Positions 8,275 through 15,607 of a stretch of DNA of 64,000 nt are shown here, piece by piece. Source of the stretch: Leucobacter celer subsp. astrifaciens (GTDB lineage: Bacteria > Actinomycetota > Actinomycetes > Actinomycetales > Microbacteriaceae); NCBI RefSeq assembly GCF_001273835.1, contig NZ_JHEI01000136.1:310001-374000 (forward strand), read 5' to 3'. The notes below the pieces were generated by a model. It searched no databases. It saw only the letters and a list, made by a program, of their open reading frames with translations, and was not told the DNA's origin. The translations under genes were made by a program, and so were the position numbers. How positions within the stretch are numbered: the first letter of the stretch is position 1; every line of letters begins with the position of its first letter.

Positions 8275-8340
8275 CCTGCGTCCTTCCCCGGGTTCGGATG
8301 CACGTCGCATCCGGGCGCCTGATGGCGGCCGTGTCTCACG

Positions 8341-8368
8341 CTAATACCTCGAGTAAACTTGAGGTCAA
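8341..8368 (-). promoter_or_regulatory. SoxR box and candidate promoter between soxR and the MFS gene
   Basis: CCTCGAGTAAACTTGAGG at 8347-8364 matches the E. coli SoxR operator CCTCAAGTTAACTTGAGG at 16 of 18 positions. On the minus strand, TTGACC (8368-8363) could be a -35. A -10 of TAGCGT follows after 19 bp, the long spacing typical of MerR-family activated promoters; TATTAG after 16 bp is the alternative. The box also sits 17 bp before the soxR start, so autoregulation is likely. Confidence 0.85.
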
Positions 8369-8380
8369 GTGGAGGTGGGG

Positions 8381-8821
8381 ATGGCTTTGGAACCCGATGA
8401 TCTCCTCGCGATCGGCGAGGTCTCGCGCCGCACCGGCGTGCCGGCGTCGGCGCTGCACTTCTACGAGCAGCTGGGGCTCATCGCGTCCACCCGAACGGCG
8501 GGGAATCAGCGTCGTTATCGACGCCACATGCTCCGGCGGATCTCCCTGATCGTCGTCGCCAAGCGCCTCGGCATCCCCCTCGGCGACGTGCAGGAGGTGT
8601 TCACGAGTCTGCCGCTCGACCACCCGCCATCGCAGCGCGACTGGAGGCGCGTCGCCAAGCTGTGGCGGGCCCGGCTCGAGGAGCGTCGCACGCAACTCGA
8701 GCACCTGCAGCGCGAACTCACGGGGTGCATCGGCTGCGGTTGCCTGTCGCTCAAGGCGTGCCGGCTGCTGAACCCCGAGGACGAACTCGGCACCGACGGG
8801 CCGGGCCCTCGCCGCATCTGA
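8381..8821 (+). CDS. soxR: Redox-sensing MerR-family regulator SoxR
   Basis: 146 residues from ATG at 8381, with GGAGGTGGGG directly upstream; a GTG at 8369 is a weaker option. The N-terminal MerR winged helix (LLAIGEVSRRTGVPASALHF, then YEQLGLI and NQRRYRRHMLRRI) is followed by a dimerisation helix and the diagnostic iron-sulfur motif CIGCGCLSLKAC. Its four Cys, at 116, 119, 121 and 127, have the C-x2-C-x-C-x5-C spacing of SoxR. It would bind a [2Fe-2S] cluster and activate transcription when the cluster is oxidised. The adjacent SoxR box and divergent efflux gene support a local redox-drug response, as in actinobacterial SoxR systems that control few targets. Confidence 0.96.
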   Translation: MALEPDDLLAIGEVSRRTGVPASALHFYEQLGLIASTRTAGNQRRYRRHMLRRISLIVVAKRLGIPLGDVQEVFTSLPLDHPPSQRDWRRVAKLWRARLEERRTQLEHLQRELTGCIGCGCLSLKACRLLNPEDELGTDGPGPRRI

Positions 8822-8833
8822 GCGGGGCGCGTC

Positions 8834-9388
8834 CTAGGCCGATGCGAGGCGGTGCTCGTGCACCGCCGTGCTCAGCGCGGTGCCGTTGAGCACGAGGTAG
8901 AGCTGGCCCTCGGTCACGGAGACGGTCAGCGTGCTGCGTCGTCCGAGCGCCGCGACGGCGTCGTCGACGAAGCCGTGGTCGAAGCTGCGGAGGACGACCT
9001 CGTCGGAGCGGTGGATGGTCTTCCCCGCCCAGGAGGCGAGCACCTTCGCGGGATCCCGATGCGTGTAGACGATCGCACGCCCGGCGCGCTTGCTCCCGGC
9101 GTGCACCCGGGCGGCGTCGGGCGCACCGACCTCGATCCAGGCCGTCATCGCTCCCGTGAGGTCGTGCACGGCGACGGCCGGTTCGTCCTGGGTCGACACG
9201 CCGCCGCCGAAGGCGATGCCCTCCTCGTACTCGAGGCAGTAGGCGAGGATGCGCGTCATCATGAACGCCTCGGTCTCCGAGGGATGACGGGCCACGCGCA
9301 TCGTGAAGTCCTCGTACACCCCGCGATCGACATCGGCCAACCCCACCTCGAAGGTGTGCATCGTGGAACCGATCGCCATGGCGCTCAT
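8834..9388 (-). CDS. YaeQ family protein
   Basis: 184 residues. The hallmark segment VARHPSETEAFMMTRILAYC near residue 32, the GGVSTQDEPAVAVHDLTG block and WIEVGAPDAARVHAGSKRA match the YaeQ family, which has a PD-(D/E)XK nuclease-like fold; a nuclease activity is not established. A start at the second Met (MAIGSTMHTFEVGL) is equally possible, because no strong ribosome-binding site precedes either. It is a single gene between convergent soxR and the minus-strand tRNA-Met. Confidence 0.88.
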   Translation of the reverse strand: MSAMAIGSTMHTFEVGLADVDRGVYEDFTMRVARHPSETEAFMMTRILAYCLEYEEGIAFGGGVSTQDEPAVAVHDLTGAMTAWIEVGAPDAARVHAGSKRAGRAIVYTHRDPAKVLASWAGKTIHRSDEVVLRSFDHGFVDDAVAALGRRSTLTVSVTEGQLYLVLNGTALSTAVHEHRLASA

Positions 9389-9403
9389 TTCTGCGGGGAG
9401 GAC

Positions 9404-9480
9404 TGGTAGGGCGTGCGGGGCTTGAACCCGCGACCGACGGATTATGAGTCCGCTGCTCTAACCGACTGAGCTAACGCCCC
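9404..9480 (-). tRNA. tRNA-Met (anticodon CAT)
   Basis: The reverse strand folds as a complete cloverleaf: acceptor GGGGCGT paired with ACGCCCT (one G-U at the first pair), D-arm TAGCTCAGTCGGTTAGAGC, anticodon loop CTCATAA with anticodon CAT, T-arm GCGGGTTCAAGCCCCGC, discriminator A and an encoded CCA. Its 77 nt include the CCA end. Elongator Met is the simplest reading. A lysidine-modified tRNA-Ile with CAT cannot be excluded by eye. Confidence 0.93.
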
Positions 9481-9516
9481 CTGGGCAACCGTTCCAGCTT
9501 ACCGGTTGTCGATCCC

Positions 9517-10272
9517 TCAGACGGCGTCCGGGTCGTAGCCCGCGTCGATGAGGGAGGTCGCGCGTTCGGTGCGCGGGTTGAACTCGAGCATGTCGGTGCG
9601 CAGGCCGAGGTCGCGGTCGACGTGGAGCGCCATCGAGTGGGCGGCGTTGCGCACGTCGCGAGCCTCGATCGCCTCGAGCACCGCGCCGTGATCGCGGCGC
9701 ATGGTCTCGAGCGTCGTGCCGAGAATCACGCGGCCCTCGGAGCTCGCGCGCTGCAGCACCGACATCACCCCGAGATAGAGGTCCTGCAGGAGCTTGCTGC
9801 CGCTCGCCTCCACCAGGAGCAGGTGGAACGAGCCCGGCACGGTGCTGTTGTCGCAGGTGTCGACGGGATCCTGCGGGGCGTCCTGCGCGCGACGGTACGC
9901 CTCGCGCAGCTGCTCGAGCTGGTCCTCGCTGCGGTTGATGGCCGCGTGCTGGGCGGCCTCGATCTCGAGCGAGCGCCGATAGACCAGCACCTCCTCCAGA
10001 TCGTGGTCCGCGAGGAACTCGGTGAGGATCGTGCTCACCGGAGTGCGCGAGCGCACGAAGGTGCCGACCCCCGGCACGGTCTCGAGCATGCCGAAGGCGG
10101 CGAGGGAGCGCACCGCCTCGCGCACGGTCGACTTGCCCACGCCGATGAGCTCCATCAGCTCCGGCTCCTTCGGGATGAGCTCGCCGACTCCCCATTCACT
10201 GCTGGCGATCCTGCCGCGCAGGAAATCGAGGGTGTCGCGAGCCTTCTGGGAGCCGCGCGTCGGACTTGTCAT
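9517..10272 (-). CDS. GntR-family (FadR subfamily) transcriptional regulator
   Basis: 251 residues from ATG at 10272, preceded by AGAGGT about 8 bases upstream. The N-terminal winged helix reads LRGRIASSEWGVGELIPKEP then GVGKSTVREAVRSLAAFGML and VPGVGTFV, standard GntR. The C-terminal all-helical FCD domain has an R-x2-LE entry (YRRSLEIEAAQHAA) and His residues in SFHLLLVEASG and DHGAVLEAIEARD suited to metal or acid-ligand binding. The effector is unknown. The gene is divergent from ferrochelatase, and a strong palindrome in the gap is its likely operator, so it may control itself and perhaps heme synthesis. Confidence 0.9.
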   Translation of the reverse strand: MTSPTRGSQKARDTLDFLRGRIASSEWGVGELIPKEPELMELIGVGKSTVREAVRSLAAFGMLETVPGVGTFVRSRTPVSTILTEFLADHDLEEVLVYRRSLEIEAAQHAAINRSEDQLEQLREAYRRAQDAPQDPVDTCDNSTVPGSFHLLLVEASGSKLLQDLYLGVMSVLQRASSEGRVILGTTLETMRRDHGAVLEAIEARDVRNAAHSMALHVDRDLGLRTDMLEFNPRTERATSLIDAGYDPDAV

Positions 10273-10436
10273 GGGGGCTACCTCTGGTGATATGCGTGAA
10301 ACCTGCATCAACTATAGCCAGCGCACGGCTGCGAGACGGGATCGGCGTGGCCGCGGTGGGGGTCTTTGCCGCGATCACGACTCGTTCTCCGCCGGAATCC
10401 ATGCCGTCTGCGGGCGGTCGAGTCAGGTCACACGGC

Positions 10437-10461
10437 AGATCAGATGTTATACATCAGATCT
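10437..10461. promoter_or_regulatory. 25-bp palindrome upstream of ferrochelatase, candidate GntR operator
   Basis: Two 11-bp arms, AGATCAGATGT (10437-10447) and ACATCAGATCT (10451-10461), are separated by TAT and pair at 10 of 11 positions. The centre ATGTTATACAT has the GT-N3-AC core common in FadR-type GntR operators. It ends 3 bases before the GGGAGG ribosome-binding site of the ferrochelatase gene, where binding would repress it. That the adjacent GntR regulator binds here is inference. Confidence 0.65.
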
Positions 10462-10481
10462 ACAGGGAGGCTGATGATACG

Positions 10482-11603
10482 GTGCAAGTCATGACCGAAA
10501 AAGCGCCATCGAGCGAGACCGCACCGTACGACGCCCTTCTGCTCTGCTCCTTCGGGGGGCCGAACGGCACCGACGACGTGATCCCCTTCCTGCGCAACGT
10601 GACCCGGGGCAAGAACATCCCCGAGGAGCGTCTGGCAGAGGTCGGCGAGCACTACCATCACTTCGACGGGCGCAGCCCGATCAACGAGCAGAACCTCGCG
10701 CTGGTCGACGCACTGCGCGGCGAGCTCGAGGCCCGCGGCATCGACCTGCCCGTGATCTGGGGCAACCGCAACTGGCATCCCTACACCGTCGACACGCTGC
10801 GCGACGCGAGCGCCTTCGGAGCGCGCCGGATCCTGACGCTCGTCACGAGCGCCTACGCCTCGTACTCGGGCAGTCGCCAGTACCGCGAGCACCTCGCGGC
10901 CGCGGTGGCCGAGCTGGGCGACACGGCGCCCCGCATCGACATCCTGCGCCCCTTCTTCAACGACCCCGGCTTCGTCACCGCCAACATCGAGGCCATCGAG
11001 GAGGCGGCGGCGCGTCTCGACGGCGGCCTCGCCGGTGCGCATGTCCTCTACGTGACGCACTCGATCCCCGACACGATGCAGGATGCCTCGGCGGTCACCG
11101 GCCCGGGCTACCGCGAGCAGCACGAGGACGTGCGCGCCACGATCGACACCGCGCTCGCCGAGCGCCTCGGTGTGCAGGTGGAGTCGTCGCTCGCCTACTG
11201 CTCGCGCTCCGGCGACCCGCGCGTCCCGTGGCTCGAGCCGGATGTCAACGATCGCATCGAGGAGCTCGCCGGACAGGGCGTGCGGAAGATCGTGATCGCC
11301 CCCATCGGCTTCATCTCCGATCACATGGAGGTGGCCTTCGATCTCGACGTCGAGGCGCTCGAGACGGCGGGCGAGCACGGGGTGCAGGCGGTACGGGCGG
11401 GCACGGTGAGCGTGCGGCCCTCCTTCGTGGGCGGGCTCGTGGACATGGTCGTCGAGCGCGCACGACGCGAGCGCGGTGATGCGGCGCAGGCCAGGGTCGT
11501 GGGATCGCTCGGGGCCTTCCCGGACGAGGCTCCCGCGGGAAGCTGCCGCATGCGGCACGGCGAGGCGACGGGGATCCCCGTCATCGCGGGTTCGGACGAC
11601 TGA
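10482..11603 (+). CDS. cpfC: Coproporphyrin ferrochelatase
   Basis: 373 residues from GTG at 10482, favoured because GGGAGG (10465-10470) lies 11 bases upstream; ATG at 10491 would be 20 bases away. Ferrochelatase signatures: [70 protein letters not shown] and [20 protein letters not shown] with the conserved Glu. With the HemQ-type decarboxylase next, the substrate is coproporphyrin III (coproporphyrin-dependent heme pathway). Only three Cys are visible ([21 protein letters not shown]), so the four-Cys [2Fe-2S] site of mycobacterial enzymes seems incomplete. Confidence 0.94.
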   Translation: MQVMTEKAPSSETAPYDALLLCSFGGPNGTDDVIPFLRNVTRGKNIPEERLAEVGEHYHHFDGRSPINEQNLALVDALRGELEARGIDLPVIWGNRNWHPYTVDTLRDASAFGARRILTLVTSAYASYSGSRQYREHLAAAVAELGDTAPRIDILRPFFNDPGFVTANIEAIEEAAARLDGGLAGAHVLYVTHSIPDTMQDASAVTGPGYREQHEDVRATIDTALAERLGVQVESSLAYCSRSGDPRVPWLEPDVNDRIEELAGQGVRKIVIAPIGFISDHMEVAFDLDVEALETAGEHGVQAVRAGTVSVRPSFVGGLVDMVVERARRERGDAAQARVVGSLGAFPDEAPAGSCRMRHGEATGIPVIAGSDD

Positions 11604-11629
11604 CAGAAGTGGAAGCAAGGGGAGCGGGA

Positions 11630-12358
11630 ATGGGCGAGCAGGCCGCAGCGGCACGGGTGGATCACCGTCACGTCGCCGAGGAGATCAACGCCGGGGTCAA
11701 CTACACGATGTACGCGGTGTACCGCGTGGAGCGCGGATCGGTCGGGGTCGGCATCTCGCCGGCCTGGCGCGGGATCGTCCGCGGCCTGCTCGGCGAGCTC
11801 GACGGCATCGCCGGGCTCGTCACCCGCGGCTGGTACGACGTGTCGGGCTATCGCGCGGACGCCGACATCCTGGTGTGGTGGCACGCGCCGACCCCCGAGG
11901 CGCTGCAGCGCGCGTATCGCACGGTGCTCGACTGGGGGAGCGGGCGCCTGGCGCCCGTGTGGTCGAACATCGGCGTGCACCGCGCGGCGGAGTTCAATCG
12001 CGGACACGTGCCGGCATTCCTCGCCGGAGACGAACCGCGCGGCTACGTGTGCGTGTACCCCTTCGTGCGCGGACGCGAGTGGTATCTGCTGCCCGAGGAC
12101 GAACGGCGGGAGATGCTCCGTGAGCACGGTGCGGCGGCGCGGGATTACGGCGATGTGCTCGCGAACACGGTCGCGGCCTTCGCGCTGGGCGATTACGAGT
12201 GGTTGCTCGCGTTCGAGGCCGACGAACTGCTGCGCATCGTCGATCTGATGCGCGAGCTGCGGGCCACGGGCGCGCGGCGCCACGTGATCGAGGAGACGCC
12301 GTTCTTCACCGGCCCCCGCTGTGATCCCGAGGAGGTGCTCGGCCGAGTGGTCGCCTGA
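11630..12358 (+). CDS. chdC: Coproheme decarboxylase (HemQ/ChdC)
   Basis: 242 residues from ATG at 11630, with AAGGGGAG at 11617-11624. It belongs to the chlorite-dismutase-like actinobacterial HemQ group: [76 protein letters not shown] and [20 protein letters not shown]. It converts coproheme to heme b with hydrogen peroxide, the last step of the pathway started by the ferrochelatase 26 bases upstream. The [13 protein letters not shown] segment contains the catalytic Tyr region of this family. A shared operon is implied by spacing and strand. Confidence 0.94.
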   Translation: MGEQAAAARVDHRHVAEEINAGVNYTMYAVYRVERGSVGVGISPAWRGIVRGLLGELDGIAGLVTRGWYDVSGYRADADILVWWHAPTPEALQRAYRTVLDWGSGRLAPVWSNIGVHRAAEFNRGHVPAFLAGDEPRGYVCVYPFVRGREWYLLPEDERREMLREHGAAARDYGDVLANTVAAFALGDYEWLLAFEADELLRIVDLMRELRATGARRHVIEETPFFTGPRCDPEEVLGRVVA

Positions 12359-12526
12359 GTCGCTCACGACGGGATTCCCAGCCCGATCACATTCGATTTC
12401 GCGTGTTTTTAGGCTTTCATCTGGGGAAACAATAGCGGTAAGTGCAGGCTATCCTTGCTTGCGGTCCTCGAAAATCGGCGTACGGTTATAGATATCAGTT
12501 CACGTACACGAAAGGGGATCCACTCG

Positions 12527-13015
12527 ATGGCTACCAAGCAGATTACCGTTCCCGCTGCGCAGGGCGACCTGCATCGTCCCACGGGCGTGGCGCAGTATCT
12601 CAGCCCGGTCGTGCACGACCTCGTCGCGCTGGCCGTCAACGGCAAGCAGGCCCACTGGCACGTTCGCGGCGAGAACTTCGTGGGGGTGCACGAGTTCCTC
12701 GACGAGGTCGTGGCTCACGCCCAGGACGGGGCCGACGAGGTCGCCGAGCGGATCGTGGCCCTCGGCCTGCCGGTCGACGCCCGTATCGGTACGGTCGCGG
12801 CGCGCACCACCACCCCGGAGCTCAGCGACGGCTTCCAGCAGTCGGACGTGACCGTCCGCGAGGTCGTGGCCCAGCTCGATGCCACCCTGGAGACCGTCTA
12901 CGCGGCGGTGAAGGGGCTCGACGACGTCGACCTGGTCAGCCAGGACATCGTGATCTCGCTCGCGCAGCAGCTCGACAAGGATCGCTGGTTCCTCTTCTCC
13001 CACTACGCGGGGTAG
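12527..13015 (+). CDS. dps: Dps family DNA-binding ferritin-like protein
   Basis: 162 residues from ATG at 12527, with GAAAGGGG at 12510-12517. The ferroxidase site is visible across QAHWHVRGENFVGVHEFLDE (His, Asp, Glu) and ADEVAERIVALGLP. SQDIVISLAQQLDKDRWFLF closes the four-helix bundle. Dps dodecamers oxidise ferrous iron with hydrogen peroxide, store it and coat DNA. The placement between heme synthesis and EfeUO iron uptake fits an iron-homeostasis neighbourhood. The 168-bp gap upstream holds no gene; a weak TATAGA at 12487 may be a -10. A strong terminator follows the stop. Confidence 0.94.
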   Translation: MATKQITVPAAQGDLHRPTGVAQYLSPVVHDLVALAVNGKQAHWHVRGENFVGVHEFLDEVVAHAQDGADEVAERIVALGLPVDARIGTVAARTTTPELSDGFQQSDVTVREVVAQLDATLETVYAAVKGLDDVDLVSQDIVISLAQQLDKDRWFLFSHYAG

Positions 13016-13034
13016 ACCAAGCGGATCCGGGAAC

Positions 13035-13069
13035 GGGGCGCCATCCTTCGGGGTGGCGCCCCGTTTTTT
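13035..13069 (+). terminator. Intrinsic terminator after dps
   Basis: A 12-bp GC stem, GGGGCGCCATCC with GGGTGGCGCCCC (one T-G pair), closed by a TTCG tetraloop and followed by GTTTTTTC. This is a textbook rho-independent terminator in the dps direction. Confidence 0.96.
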
Positions 13070-13105
13070 CGTGTTGCATTCATCTGATGTTCTCTACTAT
13101 GTTTA

Positions 13106-13124
13106 TGAGGTAAGGGTCGCCTTA
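13106..13124 (+). promoter_or_regulatory. DtxR/IdeR-like iron box upstream of efeU
   Basis: TGAGGTAAGGGTCGCCTTA matches the DtxR/IdeR consensus TWAGGTWAGSCTWACCTWA at 15 of 19 positions by hand count, with clean outer half-sites AGGTAAG and CCTTA. It lies just downstream of a possible promoter (TTGCAT at 13074, TATGTT at 13098, 18-bp spacing) and 24 bp before efeU, a position suited to repression when iron is plentiful. Confidence 0.7.
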
Positions 13125-13148
13125 CATTGATCACATGAAAGTGCACCC

Positions 13149-14162
13149 GTGTTCATCGCCTCGTTCCTGATCGGCCTCCGCGAGGGGCTGGAAGCCTCCC
13201 TCGTCATCGGCATTCTTCTCGCCTACGTGACCCGGCTCGGGCGCGGGGATGTGAGGCGCAAGATCTGGCTCGGCGTCGGGATAGCGGTGCTGCTCTCGCT
13301 GGCGCTCGGTGCCGTCTTCACCTTCGGACGATACGGCCTCACCTTCGAAGCCCAGGAGATCATCGGCGGATCCATGTCGCTGGTCGCCGTGGTGATGATC
13401 ACCTGGATGGTGTTCTGGATGATGCGGACCGCCGGCAACCTCAAGGCGGAGCTGCAGGGTGGCGTCGATCAGGCGCTCGCGATCGGCACCGGATGGGCGA
13501 TCTTCTGGTTCGCCTTCGTCACGGTGGGGCGCGAGGGGCTCGAGACCACGCTGCTGCTGTGGGGCTGGGCGAACAGTCCGATCGCCTTCGGAGGGGCGCT
13601 GAGCGGTATCGCGATCGCCGTGGCCGTCGGCGTCCTGCTCAACCGGGGAGCGCTGCGCATCAACCTGAGGGTGTTCTTCGCGTGGACGGGGGCATTCCTC
13701 GTCATCGTCTCGGCCGGCGTGCTCGCCTACGGCATTCACGACCTCCAGGAGGCCGCCGTGCTGCCCGGTCCCTTCTCCGGTCACCCGATCACTCCCACCA
13801 ACTTCCGCACGGGCGAGGTGCTCACCGGCTTCGAAGGCCCCTTCTGGCTGGCGGCGTACCCCTTCGGGTGGGCCTTCAACGTCGAGGGTGCGATCGCCCC
13901 CAGCGGTGCTCTCGCGGCCTTCCTCAAGGGCATCCTCGGGTTCGTGCCGCTGATGAGCTGGCTCGAGGTCACCGCCTGGGCGCTCTACGTGGGCATCGTG
14001 CTCCCGCTCTTCATCCGCCGGGTGATCGAGCAAGCCCGGGCGGCCAAGTCGCGTCAGGCGGCGCCGGCTGCCGCACCGTTGCCGATCGAGGCCCGCCCGG
14101 CCCCGGCTCCGCGGATCCCCTCCACTCGCACCTCTGCAATTCACACAAAGGAGACACATTGA
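13149..14162 (+). CDS. efeU: EfeU ferrous/ferric iron permease (Ftr1 family)
   Basis: 337 residues from GTG at 13149 with only a weak GAAAG upstream. Both Ftr1/EfeU iron-binding RExxE motifs are present: GLREGLEASLVIGIL in helix 1 and VGREGLETTLLLW in helix 4. There are seven predicted helices, including GRYGLTFEAQEIIGGSMSL, ITWMVFWMMRTAGNLK and VTAWALYVGIVLPLFIRRVI, and a Pro/Ala-rich cytoplasmic tail. It is the membrane channel of the EfeUOB iron uptake system. The stop overlaps the efeO start by 4 bases, indicating coupling. Confidence 0.95.
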   Translation: MFIASFLIGLREGLEASLVIGILLAYVTRLGRGDVRRKIWLGVGIAVLLSLALGAVFTFGRYGLTFEAQEIIGGSMSLVAVVMITWMVFWMMRTAGNLKAELQGGVDQALAIGTGWAIFWFAFVTVGREGLETTLLLWGWANSPIAFGGALSGIAIAVAVGVLLNRGALRINLRVFFAWTGAFLVIVSAGVLAYGIHDLQEAAVLPGPFSGHPITPTNFRTGEVLTGFEGPFWLAAYPFGWAFNVEGAIAPSGALAAFLKGILGFVPLMSWLEVTAWALYVGIVLPLFIRRVIEQARAAKSRQAAPAAAPLPIEARPAPAPRIPSTRTSAIHTKETH

Positions 14163-15445
14163 AGAAGAAACTGTTCGTAGCGACCGGCCTCGCGACCGCC
14201 GGTGCGCTGCTGCTCGCGGGTTGCGTTCAGAACTCCGACGGCGCGGGCACGGACGCGGCCGGCGCTCAGGGCGGCGGCAACGCGCTGACCGTCAGCTCGA
14301 CCGCGGACGACTGCCTGGTATCCGCCGCGACCGTCGAAAGCGGCAACGTCACCTTCAGCATCACCAACGACGGCGACCAGACCACCGAGTTCTACCTGCT
14401 CGGCAGCGACGGGCTGCGCATCGCCGCCGAGAAGGAGAACATCGCCCCGGGCGCGTCCGCGGACCTCACCGTCGCACTGCAGCCCGGGGACTACTTCACG
14501 GCCTGCAAGCCGGGCATGCGCGGCGCGAACGTCGGCGAGACCGGGTTCACCGTCACCGGCGAGGAGATCGAGCTCGAGGGCGAGGACCAGGAGCTCTTCG
14601 AAGCGGTCGTCGTCGACTACGTGAACTTCGTGAAGAACGAGGTCGCGGAGCTGGTTCCCAACGTCGAGGCCTTCGCGAACGCCTACATCGCGGGCGACGA
14701 CGAGCAGGCGAAGGATCTCTACGCTGACATCCGCGTCAACTACGAGCGGATCGAGCCCGTCGCCGAGGCGCTCGGCGTGCTCGACCCCCGCATCGACTAC
14801 CGCGAGGTGGACTACATCGCCGAGGCCGAGGAACTGGAGGGAGATGATCCCACCTTCACCGAGTGGCTCGGATTCCACCGCATCGAGAAGGATCTCTGGC
14901 AGCCCGCCAAGGACGCGCTGAACGCCGACGGCGTGAACGCCTGGGAGGACTGGGAGCCGTCGACTCCCGAGCAGCGCGAGGTGATCGGCGAGACGCTGAT
15001 CGCCGACGTGAACGAGCTCTACGAGGAGGTGCACGCCGCCGACTTCATCTCGGAGCAGGGCATCAACGTCGGCACCGTCTCGAACGGCGCCATCGGCCTG
15101 CTCGAGGAGATCGCCGTCGGCAAGGTGACCGGTGAGGAGAACTGGTGGTCGCACTACGACCTCTGGGACTTCCAGGCCAACCTGCAGGGCTCGCGCATCG
15201 CCTTCGATCTCGTCGCCCCGATCGCCGAGCGCAAGAGCGCCGAGGGCGCCGAGCTCACGGTCGAGATCGACGAGGAGTTCGACGCGCTGCAGGCGCTGCT
15301 CGACCAGTACGGCGACCTCGAGAGCGGCTACACCCTCTACGACGAGGTGACCGACGAGCAGCAGAAGGAGCTCGTCGCCCAGATCGACGCCCTGCGCGAG
15401 CCGCTGTCGAAGCTCACCGGCACGGTGCTCGGCATCGACGGCTGA
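14159..15445 (+). CDS. efeO: EfeO lipoprotein (cupredoxin plus M75-like domain)
   Basis: 428 residues from TTG at 14159 with AAAGGAGA at 14147-14154. The N terminus is a lipoprotein signal (KKKLFVATGLATAGALLLAG, then Cys). A cupredoxin-like domain with the Cys pair DDCLVSAATV and DYFTACKPGMRG covers about residues 45-140. The large C-terminal imelysin-like M75 domain has the metal motif LGFHRIEKDLW (HxxE) and ENWWSHYDLWDFQANL. It binds iron outside the membrane for delivery to EfeU. efeB is close by but on the other strand. Confidence 0.95.
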   Translation: MKKKLFVATGLATAGALLLAGCVQNSDGAGTDAAGAQGGGNALTVSSTADDCLVSAATVESGNVTFSITNDGDQTTEFYLLGSDGLRIAAEKENIAPGASADLTVALQPGDYFTACKPGMRGANVGETGFTVTGEEIELEGEDQELFEAVVVDYVNFVKNEVAELVPNVEAFANAYIAGDDEQAKDLYADIRVNYERIEPVAEALGVLDPRIDYREVDYIAEAEELEGDDPTFTEWLGFHRIEKDLWQPAKDALNADGVNAWEDWEPSTPEQREVIGETLIADVNELYEEVHAADFISEQGINVGTVSNGAIGLLEEIAVGKVTGEENWWSHYDLWDFQANLQGSRIAFDLVAPIAERKSAEGAELTVEIDEEFDALQALLDQYGDLESGYTLYDEVTDEQQKELVAQIDALREPLSKLTGTVLGIDG

Positions 15446-15474
15446 TCCGAGGGATTCGGGATCCCGGGCCGCCC

Positions 15475-15594
15475 ATCGAGCTTGTCGAGATGGGCTGTCC
15501 GGGATTCGCGTTCCCCTCGTCATTCTGCGCGAGCTTGCGAGTCGCAGAATCCCGGATGAGATCCTGCGACTCGCTGGCGCTCGCGCAGGATGAC
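15475..15594. repeat. Cluster of three palindromes (REP-like) between convergent efeO and efeB
   Basis: Three inverted repeats: TCGAGCTTGTCGA near 15477; ATTCTGCG (15522-15529) with CGCAGAAT (15543-15550); and ATCCTGCG (15561-15568) with CGCAGGAT (15584-15591). The last element, ATCCTGCGACTCGCT...CGCAGGATGACG, recurs almost exactly at 63111-63144, so it is a dispersed repeat. By position it could also end transcription from both sides. Confidence 0.8.
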
Positions 15595-15607
15595 GAAGGA
15601 GGCGTGG

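Noticed and set aside
9404..9480. tRNA-Ile with lysidine-modified CAT anticodon
   Set aside because: Possible in principle, but nothing in the sequence favours it over elongator tRNA-Met; a tRNA-specific classifier would decide.
12435..12465. Possible third DtxR box before dps (GCAGGCTATCC)
   Set aside because: Only 11 of 19 positions match the consensus, too weak to claim.
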